This document shows, piece by piece, positions 37,235 to 49,420 of a stretch of 64,000 nt of DNA (positions within the stretch are counted from its first letter, which is position 1; each line of letters begins with the position of its first letter). Both the position numbers and the translations under genes were made by a program. The notes beneath the pieces are model-generated. The model was given only the letters and a program-made list of their open reading frames with translations. It had not been told where the DNA came from and did no database searches. The DNA is from Paraescarpia echinospica (taxonomy: Eukaryota; Annelida; Polychaeta; Sabellida; Siboglinidae): contig CM034532.1 in assembly GCA_020002185.1 (NCBI GenBank), positions 28,959,471 to 29,023,470 on the forward strand. The letters are read 5' to 3'.

Positions 37235-40131
37235 AAGGGGTGCAGTGGAGGTTTTGGTGAGCGTGCAGTCGCTGGCAAAAAACCTCACACACCTCCGAAA
37301 CGATCATTCATCTGGCCTGGATCGTTCATAAATCTGCGTTCATCCGACTCGCATGCACCTCTCTTCCGTTTCGTTCTGTGTGGCATCCTCGTTATAAATC
37401 ATCGTCAGCGGCATCGTAAGTCACTTCAAAGGCGTGCTCGCGATTTGGAGGACTTTTTTCAAGTGCTTGACAAGTTAACAACACAATCGGACGAAGGTCG
37501 ATTTTGGTGGGCCTCCTCCATTGGACGGTATTAAAACTACCCATCCAGGGTTGTGCCTTCACCGCTATGCGCCATGAAAGGATGCGCCCGTAATGTCCCC
37601 GTCGACAACCGTTGCGAGATAATGTCATCGCAGCACCGCGCAGCTGCTTCAAGAATCAGCACACGAGTTTTTAAAGGAAGACTATTCATTCGAGTCTTCG
37701 GTGGGGTTCTTGTCATTATCGTACGGGGTGCTTAGCAATCAGCGCTGTCAGATGCTTGGTACTGCGTCTCTGGCGAACACGCCTAAATACTTGTTCATTG
37801 GCATCAACACCATCCATCATCTGATCAAAATCTCAACCTTCCACCTAAAACGAATTGCTTGTTCGTCAGACTGCGTACAGCGACTGATATAAGAAATCTG
37901 GTCGCGCAACTGCGCACTTCATATATAGATAGATCATCAGCACATTGTAAACGCTGTTTTTGCGCGTTCTATTCGTGACATCTGGCAGTTGCTTCCACAA
38001 AAGGTGCCGTGTATGGATGTGCTAAATCGAATTATCTCGTACAATTTTGGAGGGCAACGACCGAGGAAGCAGCCTAATCAGTGCCGCTCGCGAGCGCCAC
38101 GGAAGACTGCTCCTATACCATCTGCACAACACACGTCAAGACCCGGTAATTCGATGCAGCGTGGACGCATAGCTGCTTGTCAGCTCGTGGGCGGTCACGC
38201 GTTAACGTTGGCGTAGAGTCGGGCATTAAATGGACCGGTAAAATGTATAGGCTGCGAGGGGATAGGAACACTTGTTCGGTCTGTCGTCTGCGGAGCAGTG
38301 GTTGTTGTGACGAATTAAACGGTGCTTTGACTTCACGAGCGACAATGGTGATGACAAATTGGACGTCGTCGTCGTCAGCAACGGCGATGGCGATTGCTGT
38401 TATGATGAATATTGCGGTGATGATGACGATGGTTAAAATGATGATGATGGTGACATTGCCGCTGATGATAGCGATGCTGACAATGACAATGATAGTTAGT
38501 GATAATTATGTTGATGATGATACTGACGACGACGACGAGGCAAGCTGCACGAGGCGACTTAGAAGCCTCCCAACGTGGGACACACACCCACTTATCTTCT
38601 GCTGGTCGCGGGCGTCTTGTCAACGAGCTAAGAGTGTTCACAGAGACGTCGCAACAGTAAACGAACGTGTCGTCTGCACTACACTTCAAAGGTGATATCA
38701 GTAGAATTCTGACCGGAGAAAACAAACAGAGATCTTAGCCGCTGACTGCGAACTGTATTGCTCGAAACGCGACCACCCGGGCTATGACTCTGTAACACGA
38801 CGGGATCTCTCGTCTAGAGAGAAGTAAGTGACAGCCGTCAAGATTACAAGTCAGTGGTGGGCTGTTGTAAAGATTCTTGTTATGAGAAGTATCACACAAG
38901 AAAGCCGGCTCTAGACTAATACATCTGTTGCATAAAACGCGATAGTCATGCATTTCCAACGCTGGTCATTCTACGTCGATTGTTATAATTGTCTAGCACC
39001 CAATATTTTAGCAAGGGGGGTTGGTAAGCCTTACGGCGGGTGCAGTTGGAGGTTTTTGGTAAGCTTAAAAAAATTTGAACATCACCGCGAACAAATTTCA
39101 CCGGTCTTCTGATGTCATGATCCGACAATGGAATGGTGCTGAAGCTCCCGCTCAGCCCACCCATTGTTAATTAATCGGGGCCAGTGCACTGTCTGCCAAT
39201 GTTTGCCTAAAACTAAACGAGTCGTCACCTTCGGACTGTCTACTACAAAACACATCACGACATTGGTACTAGAGAACTAAACATATTCAATATCAGAAGC
39301 GCGTTCCACGGGCATCGTTGATTATGATAAGATACGACTACAACTGCATATGTTTGACTTGACCTTCATCATCGAAACATGGCCCTGCGTGTTCTGGGTG
39401 CATTCATGACTAAGCCTAAAGTGATATCGTGTCACGTCGGCACCGATGATAAATTGCATACGGCAATGCATTACTTTCTCCGTATGCAGCCGTGGATAAC
39501 ATATGCCACAGGTTCTCTTAGAAGGGAATACGCTAATGTTGATCATTGCTTTCAGTTTCGTAGAGGCGTCCACAACATGCTTTTGCAGTGTTGCCGATGG
39601 TAGTTTCAGCAGTTAACCAAACCGATTATAACATAGTGAGTTCTTTTGGCACTTGCCAATAGCATATTCAATTTTGGATGATAGTTATGGCGAATCCAAT
39701 ATTGTTGAAAATGTCGTTGTGAAACATCAGCTCGCTACAGAGACGTTTCTGTTTTCCTATACCGACAGGCGACAGACTGAACTTCCAGAAGAGGTCAAAA
39801 ACTTAGTTCTACGAAACAAAACTTATTACAATGCGCTCATTTTGTCGATAGACCCAAGAGAACTTACTACTTCATCGATCACACGGCAGACAAATTCAGT
39901 TTGCGTTAGTCCTGTTATCGTAAACAAGTATGGTGTTGACGTGTATACAGAGAAACACCTATTTATAGGCATGGTTAATTTATGATAGGTGTAAGTTAAA
40001 TAAACTGTTGTCTGATGACTGTTTCTAGGGACATTCTTATGAGCTCATAGTCCCGTTTGGGCTCTTTAAAGTTGATTTTCTTCTCCTTAACAGTGATCTT
40101 GTACTGACAATTGCTAACACTATGACGCGCC
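37235..40131. other. 2.9 kb without recognised gene
   Basis: Holds a GATGAT/GACGAC-rich stretch at 38340-38540 and two short copies of the GGGGTGCAG...TTTTGGT repeat (37237-37275, 39025-39075). Frames at 39379-39603 and 39653-39985 are open but unrecognised. Confidence 0.45.
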
Positions 40132-40570
40132 ATAATAATAATAATAATATATTTTATTTAATATAGCGCCAGATCCAATTATAAATTGTTCGTGGCGCTT
40201 TACAACATGTAGAACCTAGATAGACGTAATAATGATGGCTAAATAAACATGCATTTTCTAAAATAAATTCTTATAAAATTAATATTAGTAAAATACAAAT
40301 AAATACAGTAATTAAATAAATATACTAAAATAATGATCTTAGCTACAGTTCTATGTACAAATAAGACATTGCCAATTCATTTAACTGAACTAATGTACAT
40401 GTAGGTATAAAATAAATATATAAATAGGTTAATTAATACATAGGAGATATAAAACTATTCAATGCAGAGACTAAACTATGCCACATTGGACAAGAACGAG
40501 AGTCGAAAAAAATGAGTCTTTAAGCGTGCCTTGAAAGTAGATACGTTCGCCTGTGTGTCACGGAAAAAGG
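40132..40570 (-). mobile_element. L2-like 3' end fragment
   Basis: On the minus strand the coding end reads RDTQANVSTFKARLKTHFF with a stop after SNVA, followed by an AT-rich 3' UTR and a terminus with GTAAAGCGCCACG, GGATCTGGCGCTATAT, AAATAAA and (TTA)n at 40132-40150. The terminal stem (AGCGCC...GGCGCT) and the TATATAAATAAA-like end are the usual L2-clade 3' tail. The protein ending resembles that of the element at 28.7 kb (FKARLKTHYFKLAF). Confidence 0.85.
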
Positions 40571-40931
40571 GTCCTGTGTGATGCGGGGGCTGCTTTTTGC
40601 ATTTTGAAAAAAAACTTAAATATATCCATAACGACGGATTCTGCTTAATTGAAGATGTCCTTTGTGAGCTCATTATCCAAGTGAAACGGTCCATTTAATT
40701 ACACCTGATAGGTGGAACGATTAATAGGAAGTATACTCACCGCCCAGAGTACACCTCGTGGTCCAGTACACGGCCAGAAACACCATACACACTGTAGAGG
40801 TTAACGTCGAATCTGAAACGTCGAAACATCGCATCAAGATTTTTGGTCAGGAACCATGTTCCACTGGTAACAAATACAGGGTTAGTGAGACTAATGTGGA
40901 AATGGTTATACCACATTTTCTGTATAACCAC
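40571..40931. other. no recognised gene or repeat
   Basis: Unassigned spacer between the L2 fragment and the SINE tails. Confidence 0.5.
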
Positions 40932-40996
40932 GTAAGTTCTTATATAGCGCGGTATCCAGCCCTGATGACTGCCCACAATGCATTACAATTCCCAGG
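40932..40996 (-). mobile_element. SINE tail fragment, minus
   Basis: GTAAGTTCTTATATAGCGC, then CCAGCCCTGATGACTGCC: the 3' tail of the SINE family in reverse. Confidence 0.7.
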
Positions 40997-41000
40997 TAAG

Positions 41001-41102
41001 TTGAGACGGTGTTCGATTGAACAAGTCTACCAGGCAGTGAAGTGAAAAGCGCTTTGAACAGTCGTCTAGATGTCGCGCTATATAAGAATTTACCTTTACT
41101 TT
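41001..41102 (+). mobile_element. SINE tail fragment, plus
   Basis: GTGTTCGATTGAACAAGTC, AAAAGCGCTTTGAACAG and GCGCTATATAAGAATTTACC are the family's 3' part in forward orientation. It faces the fragment at 40932-40996 so that the two tails point outward and can pair. Confidence 0.75.
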
Positions 41103-41735
41103 TTTAACCAGGCGAAAAGGAAACAGAATATAAATATTTGGAAGACACCTCACATATCTTGTGAAACACAGAGGGAATACCAAAACCAGAAACAAGAATT
41201 TTACAGCAAAGAACATTTCAGGATACGGTCAGCCTCCTTAAATATAGGAATGTATCGATGCAAACCTGGGTAAACGTTTTCAGTTACAATGTGTGGTTTA
41301 CATTGTACAATAATATGTGAATGTAAGAATGGTAGCAACATAATGATGTTTCCTCCGCAAGATATAAACCATCTCTTGTACACAAGACATTATGAAGAGG
41401 TTTTTACAAAGAGCGGGACAGCAAACACAATTACTGGAAACAATAAGAAGTGAGTGATAAGAAGCCGTTGGAATATTGAGAAACAGTGAATCATGTAGTA
41501 GGAAAACGTAATTGGTAATTCAATACACACGAATTTAGACGGTGGCAATGACTAAAACTGGTTTGAAAGAACAGCCAAATACACTGAGAACTGTGTGGGT
41601 GGCCATAATGACAAACTATAACAGACGGCACCTGAATAACACCGATGGGATGAAGTTCAAGACGTGCGGATTATAAGGAAACAATTAATCAAACAAATTG
41701 CGATCGCAGATGGTTCAGTTTGTCAATGCAACAAT
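41103..41735. other. no recognised gene or repeat
   Basis: Unassigned AT-leaning sequence. Confidence 0.5.
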
Positions 41736-41854
41736 GCACACACACTAGCACACACACTAGCACACACACACGCACACGCACACGCACACGCACACGCACA
41801 CGCACACGCACACGCAAACGCACACGCACACGCACACGCACACGCACACGCACA

Positions 41855-41893
<39 letters not shown>

Positions 41894-41916
41894 AAACACA
41901 CACACACGCACGCACG

Positions 41917-41951
<35 letters not shown>

Positions 41952-41995
41952 GCACGCACGCACACACACACACAACCGTTCTGTGCGGGCTTCGT
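41736..41995. repeat. CA/CG-repeat array
   Basis: (CACACG)n around 41770-41857, then (CA)n and (CGCA)n blocks. It is complementary in kind to the GT/GC array starting 270 bp further on. Confidence 0.95.
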
Positions 41996-42263
41996 GGATG
42001 AAACCGCGTATCTGCACGCGTCTCGAGTTTCAACAACAACAACGAGTCTGTTCTCAAAGAAAACGGTCTGGGTGACATAATCAAATTCCTGTAGCTTATT
42101 TAAGTTCGCATCAATGTACACTCAGGTTTCTGTAATCGCGTAAAGGAACTATTCTTTGGTCGAGAGGAGGTTTATTGATGATCTAACCAATTGGTGTTTT
42201 GTGTGTAAATATGTGTGGGTGTGATGGTGACAGTTGTTGCACGCATACAACACCACAAATGCT

Positions 42264-42665
42264 GTTAGTGTGTGCGTGTGTGCGTGTGTGCGTGTGTGCG
42301 TGCGTGTGTGCGTGTGTGCGTGTGTGCGTGTGTGCGTGTGTGCGTGCGTGCGTGTGTGCGTGTGCGCGTGTGCGCGTGTGAGCGTGTGCGCGTGTGTGCG
42401 TGTGTGCGTGTGTGCGTGTGTGCGTGTGTGTGCGCGTGTGTGTGCATGTGTGTGTGTGTGTGTGTGTTTGTGTGTTTATGTGTGTATGTGTGTATGTGTG
42501 TGTTTGTGTGTGTGTGCGACTGTGTGTGCGTGCGTGCGTGCGTGTGTGAACGTGCGTGCGTGCGTGTGTGTGTATGTGTCTGTGCGTGTGAGTGTGCGTG
42601 TGCGTGTGCGTGTGCGTGTGCGTGTGCGTGTGCGTGTGAATGTGCATGTACGTGTGCGTATGAGT
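42264..42665. repeat. GT/GC-repeat array
   Basis: (GTGTGC)n and (GTGTGTGC)n with interruptions, ending in (GTGTGC)n near 42600-42640. About 400 bp. Confidence 0.95.
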
Positions 42666-44029
42666 ATATAAAAACAAAGCTCTTACACCCACTAGTCGCC
42701 GACCACGTCACTGGGGAGTCGGGGCCTGAGGGAAACCCCACAGGGAAACAGATGCGTTGACAAGTTTTTATATCGTCCCGGTGCAGATTAAATCACCGCA
42801 GCAGAAGAAACGCAGTTACAGACGACACGCCGTGGACTGGAAAGCCGTTCAAAAACCACGAAGAAGAAGAAAACAGCAAACTAAAAAACTGGATATCTTC
42901 CATTGTTTGTTATCTCACGTGGAAGCCCGCGGGGGCGAAAAGTGGCTGGATATGAACAGAATACGGGCAGATCGCATTTCGTGTAGGATCAGGACGATTG
43001 GTCTCACTCAACGAGTTTCGTGGAAGGGGTGTTTTTGCCCGCAGCGACATTGCTCGAATCAGTAGTTATGTTTATGAAATGCAAAAAGTTGCTGGATTGG
43101 AAGGCTAGACTAGCTGAAGGGAGTAGGTCACATTCCATGTAGGTCAACTGAGCTGCCTACAGTAGTTGGTGCGGAGGGGTGTTTTGCGGGCAGTGAAAAT
43201 GCTTGAATCGGTAGGTATATGTCTTGCGCGCTCCACAAGGCCGCGACAGATGGCGACGATCTCCGAAGTGGTTATTACCTCAGATCATTCACAAGGAAAA
43301 TGGTGCGGAGGGTCAACATAAATGCTGGATAGAATCATGAAAACAGACGATGCTGTCTTAGCTAAAAAATATTGCCAACAATAGTTCTCCAGGAAGGGGA
43401 ATTTTCACCGTCAGAGGCCATACAAGTATCGGTAAAGGACCTGTGCAAGAATAGACGGTTTGGAAATCATGACGAAGCATAATCAGACTTACTGAAGCGC
43501 ACCGACCGTTTAAACAGACCAGCGTGTGCCCACTGGGGCGAAACTAACTTGAGCGTCTTGTTCTTGCGGATGTTTTTAAACGGTAGCACCTGAACGCACC
43601 GAAACTATGTCGGGACAAACGCCGGCGCTGGCATAATGTTAACGGCACGGACAATCGGCAACGTCTGCTATCACATGTCGATAGCAACCCCCAGTCGCTC
43701 GCTCAACGCGGGCCGTGCGGATATTGCGCGCACTAATAAACATGTGTTAAATGGAGATAAAACGTTACGAGGCAGAAATAAAACGGGTGCATCTCGATGT
43801 TAGCTGTGGGCGACTACGTATCGTTGCTAGCTGCCGGTGCGGTTCGCGGAAGTTAGGCGCAGTTTTCGGTGCAGCTGCTTCGAGCGTAGCTTGTTCTCGG
43901 ACTTTGGCCTATACTGCGTGGGGGTTATGGACGTGAGAGGAAACGATCGATCATAAGAGAGTCACAAGATTACGATAGTGACAAAACGATAACACACAAG
44001 AACGTACACGAACGTACTATTTACCTATG
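42666..44029. other. no recognised gene or repeat
   Basis: A 102-residue basic frame at 42757-43065 has no recognisable domain. TGGGAG...GGGGTGTTTT-like phrases recur at 43020 and 43180 but are too short to define a repeat. Confidence 0.45.
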
Positions 44030-44525
44030 TCCTTTCTCACCCGTTTCCCATCTCTCCCCGTTCCCCTTCCCTTCTTCCCTCTCTTCCTCCCTCCATCACA
44101 TCGTCCCTCCACTCCCCTCCCTCCTTCCCTCCCTTTCCCTCCCTCCCTCCCTCCTTCCCTTCCTCCCCCCTCCCTCCCTCCCTCCCCACTTCCTCCCTCC
44201 CTCCCTCTCCCCCTTCCTCCCTCCCCACATCCTCCCTCCACTCTCATCCCTTCCATTTCCCTCCCTTCCCCTCCCTCTCTCCCTTCCTCCCTCAATTATT
44301 CCCTCCCTCTCACCTTCCCTCCCTCCCTTCCCCCTTCCTCCCTCCCTCACATCCTCCCTCCACTCTCCTCTCCTCCCTTTCCCTCCCTCACATCCTCCCT
44401 CCACTCTCCTCTCCTCTCTTTCCCTCCCTCCCTCCCTTCCTTCCTCCCTCCATTATTCCCTCCCTTCTTCCCTCCATTATTCCCTCCCTCTCTCCCTCAC
44501 ATCCTCCCTCCACTCCACTCCACTT
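44030..44525. repeat. pyrimidine tract, (CCCT)n-rich
   Basis: About 500 bp of C and T on the + strand, mostly CCCT and CTTC blocks, with loosely repeated CACATCCTCCCTCCACTC segments near 44225, 44345, 44388 and 44500. Confidence 0.95.
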
Positions 44526-46143
44526 ACAACGACCACGTGGATATCACGTTACTCAGGTCGCACATATGGATTTTGAAAGGGAGACCGCCCTCAAAACTAG
44601 AAATAACACCGCCAACAGATAGCAGGGGCCACCGAAGCCGTGTCGAATGACGGCATCTGCAGAATGTGACGGAGAAGATATTCGATAACCCAAAATAAAC
44701 AGAAATGGCCAAAACAAAACAAGACCGTCTGAAGAAATATTCGGCCGTCTGTGCTATTTCCCTTGTCAGACGCAGGCGTCGGATCACACGGTAGATGACA
44801 CGAGTATCTGGTTAGGGGGGCGGGTAGCGAGGGTAAGAACCTAGGGGGCTGTTTCCATATAGTAAATCCGTCCTGGTTGCATAACTTTAATTTCTTTCGA
44901 GGCAGTCGGCGCCCACAGTATCGTCGACGGGTAGTGCTGTCGAGTTAACTGGAGATTAATTTATTGCCCTACTGCCGCGGTGCCCGTGAGAAGTTGTGAA
45001 GTTCACCCCGTCACCCCGTTCCAAGCCTGCACTCGACTACAACCCCTATCGTTGTCAAATATTGGGCAGTAGGGCACACATGGCCGGGAAGCGGTTGGCG
45101 TGTGTCAGACCGCTGTTAGAAATAAAATATTATATGTGTACCGGATGAAACGTGAATCCGAGGCGACTTAGAACCGCCGGAAGACATCAAAAGACATGGC
45201 GAGTAGACGGTTCAGGGTTGTGTAGTCATTCGATGCGGAAAATAAAAAAAAATAATATTGCCTGTGGCCATGTTTGTGACATAAAAGATTTATGATAGAT
45301 TTTTTTGTCGGTTTTTACATCATCCCTTAGCTGCAATGGCATAATTGTCTAGACAGAACTGACACGATCGTTTTTTTAGGGTGGGGATAGGGCATATACC
45401 TGACAGTGATTGTCAGTCGTAGTTCTAGAAGCTAGATCAACTAATCGGTAATTCCCTGTCTTCAAACATGTGTTGTCATATACATTTTGTATGGGCGTGT
45501 CTAGAATCTCGGAGGAAGGACGACGAATAGTTAAGTTTAGTTATCAATTTCTTTTCAATGCTAACATGTAATTGTGTAAATGTTGATGAAAACAACTGCC
45601 AAGGGGCCATGACCCAATCATGCTCCTCCCTCGAAATATCCCACTGGATTATTTTATCTCGGAATACCTAAATACAATAGCAGTTACTTATGAACCCATC
45701 AAAAACGAGACACCTTCAGCTATCATTTAGAAACAAACATAACAATTGATCAGAAGCACGCTGCATCTCACCCTTCAAAGCTGCGCAACTGACGAGTAGC
45801 TTACCCATTATTTAACGTCGGCGGATCGTCTCATCCCAGTCGCACTTATCTCCCTGTAGGTAATATCCAAACACGATTCTGGAAGTCGTGCGTCACCGTG
45901 TTACGTCTAAATCGACCCGGCGTCTGCATACATGTTCACACTCGTCCGTATAGCATCACGCACGCTCTGCCTGCAGCCCGAGTCGACCGACGGCGTAGAC
46001 TGAAGACGTTGACGGGAGCTGTAGCCGAGGAGGCGGAGGCGTGGTAGGGCGGATGAGCAAGCGGCTATGGAACACCAATCCGACAGAAATAATTAAATAA
46101 TTTATTATGGTTTAAAATTGGAGCGTATATTTATTACCATGTA
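44526..46143. other. no recognised gene or repeat
   Basis: Unassigned; positions 45880-46060 are CpG-rich but no promoter element is evident. Confidence 0.45.
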
Positions 46144-46400
46144 ACATAAAGGTATATATGAGTTCTTATCTATCGCAATATCCAGTCATTACGATTGTTC
46201 AAAGCACTTTACATTTTAATCCCTGGCAAACCTGTTCAAGACCAAATCGACGTCTCTGGGAAGCATTCAGCCTCGCTGAAATTAATGCGCGAAGACTATT
46301 CGTACACAAACAGCCACCACTGTCTATAGCCAGGTGTTCATTCATACAGCTGAGTGAACTGGAGCAACGTAGAATGAACGACCTTTCCCAAGGTCCGAAC
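46144..46400 (-). mobile_element. SINE copy, head-truncated
   Basis: In reverse it shows the block TTCACTCAGCTG and CTATAGACAGTGGTGG, the central GTACGAATAGTCTTCGCGC, and the tail GTAAAGTGCTTTGAAC with GATAAGAACTCA. It includes the segment between head and centre (ACTGGAGCAACGTAG) but not box B. Confidence 0.8.
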
Positions 46401-46554
46401 TTCTGGGTTTTTTTCGCAAGTAGTTAGCGTCATAGCTGAGGATTTATCTTATTATAATAACTTCTAAAACACAAAAATGGATTTCACTGTTTGACTCTTC
46501 AGCAGTGAATTGTTTGGTTGTCCCACCAAATGCGAAACTGATAATGATGAACAG

Positions 46555-46655
46555 CAACTTTTATATGATATATTGTATTGGTGATATCATATGATATCAC
46601 ATGATATGATATGATATTATATCATACCATATCATATCATATCATATCATATAAT
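46555..46655. repeat. (ATGAT)n self-complementary array
   Basis: ATATGATATC and GATATCATAT units first in one sense, then as CATATCATAT, so that the two halves can pair into a hairpin. Confidence 0.9.
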
Positions 46656-46888
46656 TTCTGTCGATGTCAATACACAATCCACTGTTATTAATTTTATTTA
46701 AATCTCGCATTCATTGTGTGTGACCAATCTTAATAAATTAACGTGATACAACGATAAGACAGATACAAGAACGTATTGTTATGTCAGTTGTTGGTTATTC
46801 GACTACCTACGGTTGACATTAATTACGATGGCAACGCAGTTCAGCTGACCTCGCTTTCGCGGAAAATTACACTTCGGTATAAAAACAG

Positions 46889-46994
46889 TCTGGTCTGGTC
46901 TGGTCTGGTCTGGTCTGGTTTGGTTTGGTATGGGTTGATCTGATCTGGATTGGTATGGTCGGGTCGGGCGAAAAGTGCCATTGTACCCCGGCCT
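46889..46994. mobile_element. right half of Harbinger-like foldback MITE
   Basis: A (GGTCT)n array is followed by GGTCGGGCGAAAAGTGCC and CCCCGGCCT, then TAA (46995-46997). This is the right-end order of the complete element at 1936-2219. The left half is not seen. Confidence 0.6.
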
Positions 46995-46997
46995 TAA

Positions 46998-47419
46998 GCG
47001 TGCGAGCTGTCGTACCAGAAATGAACCCACATAAATTGCAGCTACCACAAGTATTATCTCTCCAGACAGAAGCTGGCCACAACTAACCTTTACGTTTCAG
47101 GTTATGCCACGTATAGTTTTGTCGGGCCGGCGCGCCGTAGCAGCAAACTGCACGCGCTCGAGGTCCGGATGGTGACAATTCGCGCCATTTACCCGCGGCC
47201 CTGGCCAATCAGCGCAAACTAGGGATGAAAACACAGCCACGGGCTGTTTAATCGTCGCGAGTTGTCCTGTTGCGTGAAACTGATACAGATATCTGATGAG
47301 CAGAATGCATTTATTAGGCGATGCTGCAGCGATGCCGGTTTGTCAGTTCGGTGCGTTGCTGCAATAACGTTGGCGAAATTATATATACCCCCTGGATATA
47401 TTCTCCCGAGGGAGAAGAT
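46998..47419. promoter_or_regulatory. CpG-rich stretch with CCAAT motif, possible promoter
   Basis: Positions 47110-47250 are markedly CpG-rich and contain GGCCAATCAGCGC. No TATA box, initiator or downstream exon is identified, so this is only a candidate. The rest of the interval is unassigned. Confidence 0.2.
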
Positions 47420-47510
47420 AGCCTATAGGGTATCACCCCACTCTGCGTATCTCCCCCACTCAAAGCTGAGCTATTGGAGGATTAGACATCGGGGTGCCTT
47501 GCGAATAAAG
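47420..47510. repeat. dispersed repeat shared with 8420-8520
   Basis: TATAGGGTATCACCCC, GCTGAGCTATTGGAGG and GGGGTGCCTTGCGAA match, in order and with a few changes, sequence at 8420-8515. It leads straight into the palindrome at 47497. Confidence 0.5.
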
Positions 47511-47590
47511 CTGTGCATTTTGCTGTTGATGCGGCTGATCAGCGCTGATCAGCCGCATCAACAGCAAAATGCACAGCTTTATTCGCAAGG
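47497..47590. repeat. perfect 94-bp palindrome without loop
   Basis: CCTTGCGAATAAAGCTGTGC begins the left arm; the centre is GATCAGCGCTGATC; the right arm ends CTTTATTCGCAAGG. Both 47-bp arms match at every base and there is no spacer. The left arm continues the dispersed repeat from 47420, so the right arm is the likely inverted copy. Confidence 0.95.
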
Positions 47591-48089
47591 TACTTATTCA
47601 CTTCTCAGTAATCCAAATATAACCAATTGTTTCAATCTATTCGATTGTTTACAACCTATTTGTTACCAGATGAAAATTGTAAATTACACATAGCCCATTT
47701 TTCTGAGGGGAACATATTTAACGTACAGGAAGATACTCTAGGGTAACTTCCACCCAAGGGGAGATACCTTACATTTGGGAAGGTAACCAGGGCAAGATAT
47801 AACCTACCACTTAGTCTAGGCGGACAGTTGTTGTCGTAGCGTGCGGATGTCGACCATTATCAGAAAACATTTATATCCTGACGCGGCAGACAATAAAACA
47901 AATATTTAGCAACAGTTGAACTGCAAAAAAACGCTTGACACAAAATATTACTGTACACACGAAATGCTGATTTACATGGCCTTTGAAATGCTGCCTCAAA
48001 ATGTAACGCAGCACCTGCATACATTGAGATACATCTCCACGACACATGACTCTAACAGCAAGATCAAAGCTGAGGTAATGTCTTTCCGT
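47591..48089. other. no recognised gene or repeat
   Basis: Unassigned spacer. Confidence 0.5.
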
Positions 48090-48403
48090 CCTTTCGCCAG
48101 TTCGTCGTCCGTTCTCCCTTCCGTCCGTACGGTCCTATCGTCCGTCCTACCATCCGTCCTATCGTCCGTCCTACAGTCTGTTCTACCATCCGTCCTATCG
48201 TCCGTCCTATCATCCGTCCTACCATCCGTCCTATCGTCCGTCTGGCCTACGTCTGTCCTACCATCCGTTCTACCATTCGTCTGCCCTACCATCCGTCCTA
48301 CCATCAGTCCTACTGTCCGCCCGCCCGCCCGCCCGCCCGCCCGCCCGCCCGCCCGCCCGCCCGCCCGCCCGCCCGCCCGCCCGCCCGCCCGCCCGCCCGC
48401 CCG
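48090..48403. repeat. CCGTCCTA-type array followed by (GCCC)n
   Basis: From about 48110 to 48315, imperfect 12-bp units alternate TCCGTCCTATCG and TCCGTCCTACCA. From 48316 to 48403 an uninterrupted (CCGC)n/(GCCC)n tetranucleotide array of about 22 units follows. Confidence 0.95.
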
Positions 48404-49145
48404 AGTCGTTCAGTGAACGACTCAATACACAACGGAACCTGTCCTCGTCTACAATCCTATGTGACACGCGCGACTGCACGCCCAGGTTTAGTGATACCCA
48501 CGGCGATACGGTTAGCTGATTCTGCACGTCTTAATCACCCGGACGCAAACGTTTTACGCCGAAAAGGGTGGTAAGACCCACCCAAATAAGTAACACCAAG
48601 CCTAACTCTTAAGCGTTCTCATTACGATAGCTTTGAAATAGGCATTTTCTTCATGTAATCACCGATATCATCGTTGCCTAAGATTGACAGTTTAATGCCC
48701 CTTCTCAGATTTTATAATGCATACTTCTCTTAGCGAAGTTGACAATTATTATATCATTGACTACAAAAGTTGAACGCCCACGAAAAACGATATACGCTAT
48801 AGGACCTACTGACGCATAGCATGCTGAAAGTAGGGGGAAAGATCTGAAAGTATAGGGATGTAGGACAATCTATTTTCTCTTGACACTTAATGTTAAAGGT
48901 AAAACTAAGGCCAGAGTATTAGCATTGTTGGAGAATGTGCTTATAACTTATGCATAATTGCGTCTTTCATATTTACAGAAAACGGGATTTTGACAAATTG
49001 TCACCAACATTTACGCGGACAAACTAAATCGCCAACACCGAAACGTGCGAGCAAACTCAGCCGGGAGCGTTATTTTTATTTTCTAACCTACAATATCTCT
49101 TGCGTATTTCTTCTGGTTCAACTTCAACTCTCTGCTATTCATTCT
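48404..49145. other. no recognised gene or repeat
   Basis: Unassigned spacer. Confidence 0.5.
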
Positions 49146-49420
49146 TGTCTTTCTATTAGCCCATCCATGTCTTTCTATTAGCCCATCCACGTCTTTCTAT
49201 TGGCTCATCCACGTCTTTCTATTGGCTCATCCACGTCTTTCTATTGGTTCATCCGTGTCTTTCTATTAGCCCACCCATGTCTTTCTATTAGCCCACCCAC
49301 GTCTTTCTATTGGTTCATCTGTGTCTTTCTATTAGCCCATCCATGTCTTTTTATGGGCTTATCCGCGTCTTTCTATTAGCCTATCCATGTCTTATTTTTA
49401 GCCCACCCTCAACTTTTTCT
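49146..49420. repeat. 22-bp minisatellite, about 12 units
   Basis: Units of 22 bp with GTCTTTCTATTAGCCCATCC or GTCTTTCTATTGGCTCATCC; the two variants alternate in short blocks, and edges are degenerate. Confidence 0.95.

Noticed and set aside
39653..39985. 110-codon open frame as a gene
   Set aside because: Composition is protein-like, yet I recognise no family and see no supporting splice sites; left as unassigned.
47262..47693. 143-codon open frame
   Set aside because: It runs through both arms of the perfect palindrome, and outside it no domain is recognised; chance frame.
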